Assembly (NCBI GenBank): GCA_020050435.1
Contig: JAGVKQ010000008.1
Span: forward strand, 1-54,031
Direction: 5' to 3'
Length of the DNA stretch: 54,031 bases
From: Candidatus Caenarcanales bacterium
GTDB taxonomy: Bacteria > Cyanobacteriota > Vampirovibrionia > 2-02-FULL-35-15
The notes below the pieces were generated by a model that saw only the letters and a list, made by a program, of their open reading frames with translations, made no database searches and was not told where the DNA came from. The translations under genes were made by a program, and so were the position numbers. Within the stretch, counting starts at the first letter, position 1. Every line of letters starts with the position of its first letter. Of this stretch, positions 50,665 to 54,031 are shown one piece after another.

Positions 50665-51468
50665 ATGGCTACAAATAAAAAAGCAGATATTGGTATTTTT
50701 GGTGGTTCAGGATTCTATAGTTTTCTTGAGAATGTAGAAGAAGTTGTTATTGAAACTCCTTATGGATCACCTTCAGATAGTGTTTTCCTTGCAGATATAG
50801 AAGGAAAGAAAGTTGCTTTTTTGCCAAGACATGGAAGAAAACATACCATTCCCCCTCAAATGATTAACTACCGAGCAAACTTATGGGCAATGAAAGAGCT
50901 TGGTGTAGCTAGAATTATTAGTCCATGTGCCGTTGGAAGTTTACAGAAAGATATTAAGCCTGGTGAATTTGTTATAAGTGATCAATATGTAGATAGAACT
51001 ACTGGTAGAAAAGATACTTTTTATGATGGACCGATTGCTACTCACGTAAGTGCAGCAGATCCGTACTGTCCAGAACTAAGAGAACTTGCAATTAAAGCTT
51101 GTGAAATGAATGGTGTTAAAGTTCATACGACAGGCACTATTGTCGTAATTCAAGGTCCAAGATTTAGCACAAAATCAGAATCAAAATGGTTTACTTCTAT
51201 GGGATGGACTACTATCAATATGACTCAGTACCCTGAAGCACACTTAGCTAAAGAACTTGAAATGGCAGTTGTAAATATTGCTCTTGTTACTGATTATGAT
51301 TGTGGTCTTGTTGGAGATGTAGAGCCTGTAAGTCACCATGCAGTAATGGAAGTCTTTCAAAATAATTTAGGTAATTTGCGAAAGGTTTTATTTTCTTTAA
51401 TAAAATCAATTCCAAATAATAAAAAGACACCATTTAGTGATGTGTTGAAACATTCAAGGTTCTTATAA
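50665..51468 (+). CDS. mtnP: S-methyl-5'-thioadenosine phosphorylase
   Basis: 267 residues. Motifs: GIFGGSGFYSFLEN (phosphate site), PRHGRKHTIPPQMINYRAN, ISPCAVGSLQKDIKPGEFV, GPRFSTKSESKWF and INMTQYPEAHLAKELEM. VTDYDCG carries the base-binding Asp typical of MTA phosphorylase. It splits methylthioadenosine from polyamine and quorum-signal synthesis, returning adenine. AGAGGGA lies 6 nt before the ATG. A 29-bp hairpin follows the stop. Confidence 0.95.
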   Translation: MATNKKADIGIFGGSGFYSFLENVEEVVIETPYGSPSDSVFLADIEGKKVAFLPRHGRKHTIPPQMINYRANLWAMKELGVARIISPCAVGSLQKDIKPGEFVISDQYVDRTTGRKDTFYDGPIATHVSAADPYCPELRELAIKACEMNGVKVHTTGTIVVIQGPRFSTKSESKWFTSMGWTTINMTQYPEAHLAKELEMAVVNIALVTDYDCGLVGDVEPVSHHAVMEVFQNNLGNLRKVLFSLIKSIPNNKKTPFSDVLKHSRFL

Positions 51469-51472
51469 TCAA

Positions 51473-51501
51473 GTAGATGCGCCCCGCCGGGGCGCATCTA
51501 C
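51473..51501. repeat. 29-bp GC-rich perfect palindrome between mtnP and the DUF971 gene
   Basis: Arms GTAGATGCGCCCC/GGGGCGCATCTAC (13 bp) with loop GCC. The hairpin is extremely stable for this AT-rich region and lacks a T-run, so it may be a processing or attenuation site, or another member of the palindrome family. Confidence 0.8.
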
Positions 51502-51514
51502 GCACTCAAAACCC

Positions 51515-51811
51515 ATGTTTTATCCAAAAACAATAACTAGAAATGAAAAATCTCCTGATAAAGAATTGAAAATAGTTTGGAGTGATGAAAAGGAATCCCT
51601 TTATAAATTCCCTGAATTAAGATTTGCCTGTCAGTGTGCCATGTGTAAGCATGAATTTACTGGCGAAAAACTAATTAAGTTTGAAGATATTTCTCCAGAT
51701 ATAAATCTTTCAAAAGTAGAAGCTGTAGGAAATTATGCTATTCACATAGTTTGGTCAGATGGACATAGTACTGGTTTCTTTAGTTATGACTATTTGAGAA
51801 GGATAGGCTAA
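51515..51811 (+). CDS. DUF971-family protein
   Basis: 98 residues. The family pattern is clear: ELKIVWSDEKESLYKFPELR, CQCAMCKHEFTGEK, and VGNYAIHIVWSDGHSTGFFS with Y-x-x-L-R-R-I-G at the end. DUF971 domains are related to the N-terminal domain of gamma-butyrobetaine hydroxylase and are often found with Fe-S assembly proteins (Mrp/ApbC). The CxxxC pair may bind metal. Role here unknown. It ends immediately next to the convergent htrA stop. Confidence 0.9.
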   Translation: MFYPKTITRNEKSPDKELKIVWSDEKESLYKFPELRFACQCAMCKHEFTGEKLIKFEDISPDINLSKVEAVGNYAIHIVWSDGHSTGFFSYDYLRRIG

Positions 51812-52870
51812 TTAACTACCTTCATCAGGAAGATTTCCTATTGTTACTGGAATGGTTTTTACCTTATTATCTCTAAGTAATTTAACCTGAATCTTTTCGC
51901 CGACTTTTTTATTTCTAACCACTTCAGCTATTTGAGTGGGCTCTATTATGTCTATGCCATCCACTTTTTGTATTATGTCACCAGCTTGAATTCCGCTGAC
52001 TTGTGATGGGCTTCCTGGTACTACTTCAACTACATAAATTCCTTTTGTGTCTTTTGGTGCACCTTCTGCTTTTATTTGAGATTCTTCAAGAAATGATGTC
52101 TTTAATCCTAGGTAAGAATGTTTTATTTGACCATTGGAAATTAATTCATTGGCTATTTCTTTTGCATAGTCACCAGGAATTGCAAAATTTAGATTTTGAG
52201 CATTTCTTCCTATGATAAAAGTATTTATTCCTATTACCTCACCTGCTAAATTTAATAATGGTCCACCTGAGTTCCCTGGGTTTATGGCTGCATCAGTTTG
52301 AATATATTTAAATGCCCCCTGAGCTGCTCCAAATGTAACTCCTACATGTCTTGAGAGAGCACTAATAATTCCATGTGTTACTGTATGTCCCAGCCCTAGT
52401 GGTGAACCTATCGCCACTACCCAGTCACCAGTTCTTAGTTCTTTTGTTTTTCCAAAGTTTGCAACGGATAAGTCATTGGCTTCAATTTTTATAACTGCAA
52501 GATCACTATAATTATCAAATGAAATTAATTTACCTAGGAGTTTCCTTTCATCTTTTAAAGTAACCGTAATCTTATCTGCTTTTTTTACCACATGATAATT
52601 AGTGAGGATATATCCATCTTTTCTAATTATTACTCCAGAACCTGTTCCTGCTTCTCCATCAAAATCATTTTTTTTCTTATTGTCAGAATCCTTTATTTCT
52701 ATTGAAGTATCTATGTTTACTACTGACTTGCTCGCACTTTCAGCAATATTTGCTATGGTGTCTGAGTCAATTTGTATCTTAGATATTTTTGCATTTGTAC
52801 ATAGTGCACATAGGGTTAGTAAAAATACTGACAATAAAATTGTAAATATCACATTTTTTGTATTGATCAT
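51812..52870 (-). CDS. HtrA/DegP-family serine protease with one PDZ domain
   Basis: 352 residues from the ATG at 52870, which opens a signal peptide (INTKNVIFTILLSVFLLTL, cleavage near TNAKI). A TTG 33 nt upstream is a weaker start. Catalytic triad: His in LTNYHVVKK, Asp in NYSDLAVIKIE, Ser in NPGNSGGPLLNLAG. A PDZ domain (about 245-340) has YLGLKTSFLE, VVPGSPSQVSGIQAGDIIQ and DGIDIIEP. It degrades or refolds damaged periplasmic proteins. The upstream TAGAAT is 8 nt before the ATG. Convergent with the DUF971 gene, stop codons abutting. Confidence 0.93.
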   Translation of the reverse strand: MINTKNVIFTILLSVFLLTLCALCTNAKISKIQIDSDTIANIAESASKSVVNIDTSIEIKDSDNKKKNDFDGEAGTGSGVIIRKDGYILTNYHVVKKADKITVTLKDERKLLGKLISFDNYSDLAVIKIEANDLSVANFGKTKELRTGDWVVAIGSPLGLGHTVTHGIISALSRHVGVTFGAAQGAFKYIQTDAAINPGNSGGPLLNLAGEVIGINTFIIGRNAQNLNFAIPGDYAKEIANELISNGQIKHSYLGLKTSFLEESQIKAEGAPKDTKGIYVVEVVPGSPSQVSGIQAGDIIQKVDGIDIIEPTQIAEVVRNKKVGEKIQVKLLRDNKVKTIPVTIGNLPDEGS

Positions 52871-52928
52871 AATATAAAATTCTATCCTAAATATAGTAAT
52901 CAATGTTGTATTACATTGGTCAATACTG

Positions 52929-52967
52929 CAAACAATTGTTTGATTCTACATACATAAAAGATATAAT
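52929..52967 (+). promoter_or_regulatory. Aldolase promoter with palindrome at -35
   Basis: TTGATT (52940-52945), 16 nt, TATAAT (52962-52967) form a good sigma-70 type promoter. The 14-bp palindrome CAAACAATTGTTTG (52929-52942) overlaps the -35, a likely operator. A small hairpin (AATAGCA, GAA, TGCTATT) follows in the leader at 52981-52997. Confidence 0.55.
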
Positions 52968-53018
52968 ATTGATGTTCACCAATAGCAGAATGCTATTTTA
53001 AGAAAGAGGTACAAAATA

Positions 53019-53945
53019 ATGGCAGTAGCAGAAAAGGTTGAGTTTAAAACAAAAGTAAAAAGAATGAAACTCGAAGATATGGATATATCAATCGGGAAGA
53101 AAACAAGATTACACAGAATGTTATATGAACATGGTCCATCTAATGGAACACTTATGATTCTTCCTATTGACCAAGGTATAGAACACGGTCCATTAAACTT
53201 TTTTGTAAATCCACCCAGTGAAGATCCAGAATTCCAGTTTAAGTTAGCTCTTGAAGGTGGCTATTCTGCAATTGCAGTTCATATCGGTCTTGCACAAAAA
53301 TATTCTAGAAAATATTGTGGTAAAGTTCCTCTTCTATTAAAAATCAATGGAAAAACAAATATTCCATCTGATGATGAAGCTTTTTCTGCACTCACTTCTT
53401 CAGTTGAAGATGCTGTAAAGTTAGGAGCTGATGGAGTTGGTTACACTTTATTTGTAGGTTCTCCAAGGCAAGATGAAGACTTTAGACAATTAAATGAAGT
53501 TAGATATCAATGTGAAAAATATGGAATGCCACTTATTGTTTGGGCTTATCCAAGAGGATCAGCTATTGAAACTAAAGGTGGAAAAGATTCACTTTATGCT
53601 GTTGATTATGCTGCAAGGTTAGCATGTGAATTTGGGGTTGATATTGTAAAAATCAATGTACCAAAAATTGAAGAGTCAAAATTGGATAAATGTCCAAAAC
53701 CATATAACACTCTTAATTATTCATATGATCAAGCAATTGCTAAAGTTGTTCACTCAGCAGGAAGGACAATGGTTCTTTTCTCAGGTGGAAGCAAAGAAAG
53801 CGACGTTGACTTACTTAAGAAAGCTAAAGCTGCTATGGATAATGGCGCTACAGGACTTATCTTTGGTAGAAATTTATGGCAAAGAGAGTATAGTGAAGCA
53901 ATGAGAATTTCTGGTGAATTAAAGAAAATCTTATTAGCTAGCTAA
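53019..53945 (+). CDS. Class I fructose-bisphosphate aldolase (DhnA/FbaB type)
   Basis: 308 residues. Signatures of the archaeal-type class I family: LPIDQGIEHGPLNFF, VHIGLAQKYSRKY, PLLLKINGKTNIPSDD, AYPRGSAIETKG, and the Schiff-base lysine in VDIVKINVP (about 215). FSGGSKESDVDLL and TGLIFGRNLWQRE bind the phosphate. It cleaves fructose 1,6-bisphosphate without metal. A 52-nt leader with an AGAGG ribosome-binding site and a strong terminator indicate an independent, well-expressed gene. Confidence 0.94.
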   Translation: MAVAEKVEFKTKVKRMKLEDMDISIGKKTRLHRMLYEHGPSNGTLMILPIDQGIEHGPLNFFVNPPSEDPEFQFKLALEGGYSAIAVHIGLAQKYSRKYCGKVPLLLKINGKTNIPSDDEAFSALTSSVEDAVKLGADGVGYTLFVGSPRQDEDFRQLNEVRYQCEKYGMPLIVWAYPRGSAIETKGGKDSLYAVDYAARLACEFGVDIVKINVPKIEESKLDKCPKPYNTLNYSYDQAIAKVVHSAGRTMVLFSGGSKESDVDLLKKAKAAMDNGATGLIFGRNLWQREYSEAMRISGELKKILLAS

Positions 53946-53963
53946 TTCTGTTCAAGTTGTATT

Positions 53964-53988
53964 GAGGGGGGATTCCCCCTCTTTTTTT
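53964..53988 (+). terminator. Rho-independent terminator of the aldolase gene
   Basis: GAGGGGG, loop GATT, CCCCCTC followed by seven T, 19 nt after the stop codon. A textbook intrinsic terminator. The remaining 40 nt to the window end show nothing. Confidence 0.9.
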
Positions 53989-54031
53989 GAATTCAAGGTT
54001 AAGGAATAATGCAATCATCTAGACTAACAAA

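Overview
The window is a 54 kb piece of an AT-rich (roughly one-third G+C by eye), gene-dense bacterial chromosome. The gene content points to a Gram-negative cell with an LPS-type outer membrane (KdsC, LptC- and LptA/OstA-like proteins), a respiratory chain (NuoN), type IV pilus/type II secretion machinery (PilB/GspE ATPase plus two putative PilP/GspC-like partners) and biosynthetic autonomy (complete NadA-NadB-NadC, PurH, ProC). The partial surface protein at the left edge carries SwmB-type repeats, first described in a cyanobacterial motility glycoprotein. There are no photosynthesis genes. My best guess is a non-photosynthetic relative of the Cyanobacteria (Melainabacteria/Vampirovibrionia type), but nothing in the window proves this.

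Layout. 1-1987: a minus-strand secreted LamG/SwmB/Ig-like protein that runs off the window and that simple ORF calling misses. 1988-3500: an accessory island with four 41-bp iterons, a MazEF-type toxin-antitoxin pair, a tRNA-Ser(CGA) lacking its 5' acceptor strand, an intact tRNA-Ser(CGA), and the first copy of a two-hairpin element. 3.5-19 kb: housekeeping genes (kdsC, alr, purH, glyQ, a PlsC-like acyltransferase, a hydrolase, an acyl-CoA dehydrogenase, def, a tRNA with anticodon CAT, a large sensor kinase, lptA/lptC-like genes, a TPR protein, proC). 19-31 kb: an aminotransferase, an HExxH metalloprotease with coiled coils, an 18-or-so-repeat TPR protein, tyrS, a PdtaS/PdtaR (HisKA_2 kinase + ANTAR regulator) pair, a phasin-like protein, mazG, hslO, tRNA-Gly. 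31-36 kb: two unknown small proteins sharing a C-terminal motif, nuoN, a Pro-rich exported protein, pepP. 36-48 kb: a plus-strand run pilB/gspE - PilP-like - nadC - nadB - nadA - GGDEF/HD-GYP protein - dgcN - dgcA - ahpC. 48.6-54 kb: GNAT, NDH-2-like protein, mtnP, DUF971, htrA, class I aldolase.

How the genes connect. alr with dgcN/dgcA suggests active D-amino-acid metabolism (D-Ala made for peptidoglycan, D-Glu possibly recycled to L-Glu). nadC-nadB-nadA gives NAD from aspartate. HD-GYP next to a pilus ATPase suggests c-di-GMP control of surface behaviour. The PdtaS/PdtaR pair implies RNA-level antitermination control of unknown targets.

Most unusual signals. (1) A dispersed 76-78 nt element with two hairpins, seen three times, with conserved pentaloops (ACAAG, then RTAAA), a 27-28 nt spacer, a 28-nt second hairpin and compensatory changes in the stems. 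(2) Several genes whose -10 hexamer lies 6-7 nt before the start codon with no Shine-Dalgarno sequence, implying leaderless transcripts. (3) A palindromic repeat inserted in frame inside nadB. (4) A family of short, very stable palindromes and two larger dispersed palindromic repeats. (5) A tRNA-Ser pair sharing an identical D-arm-to-anticodon core but with one 5' end missing. None of these was checked with software; all were read by eye.
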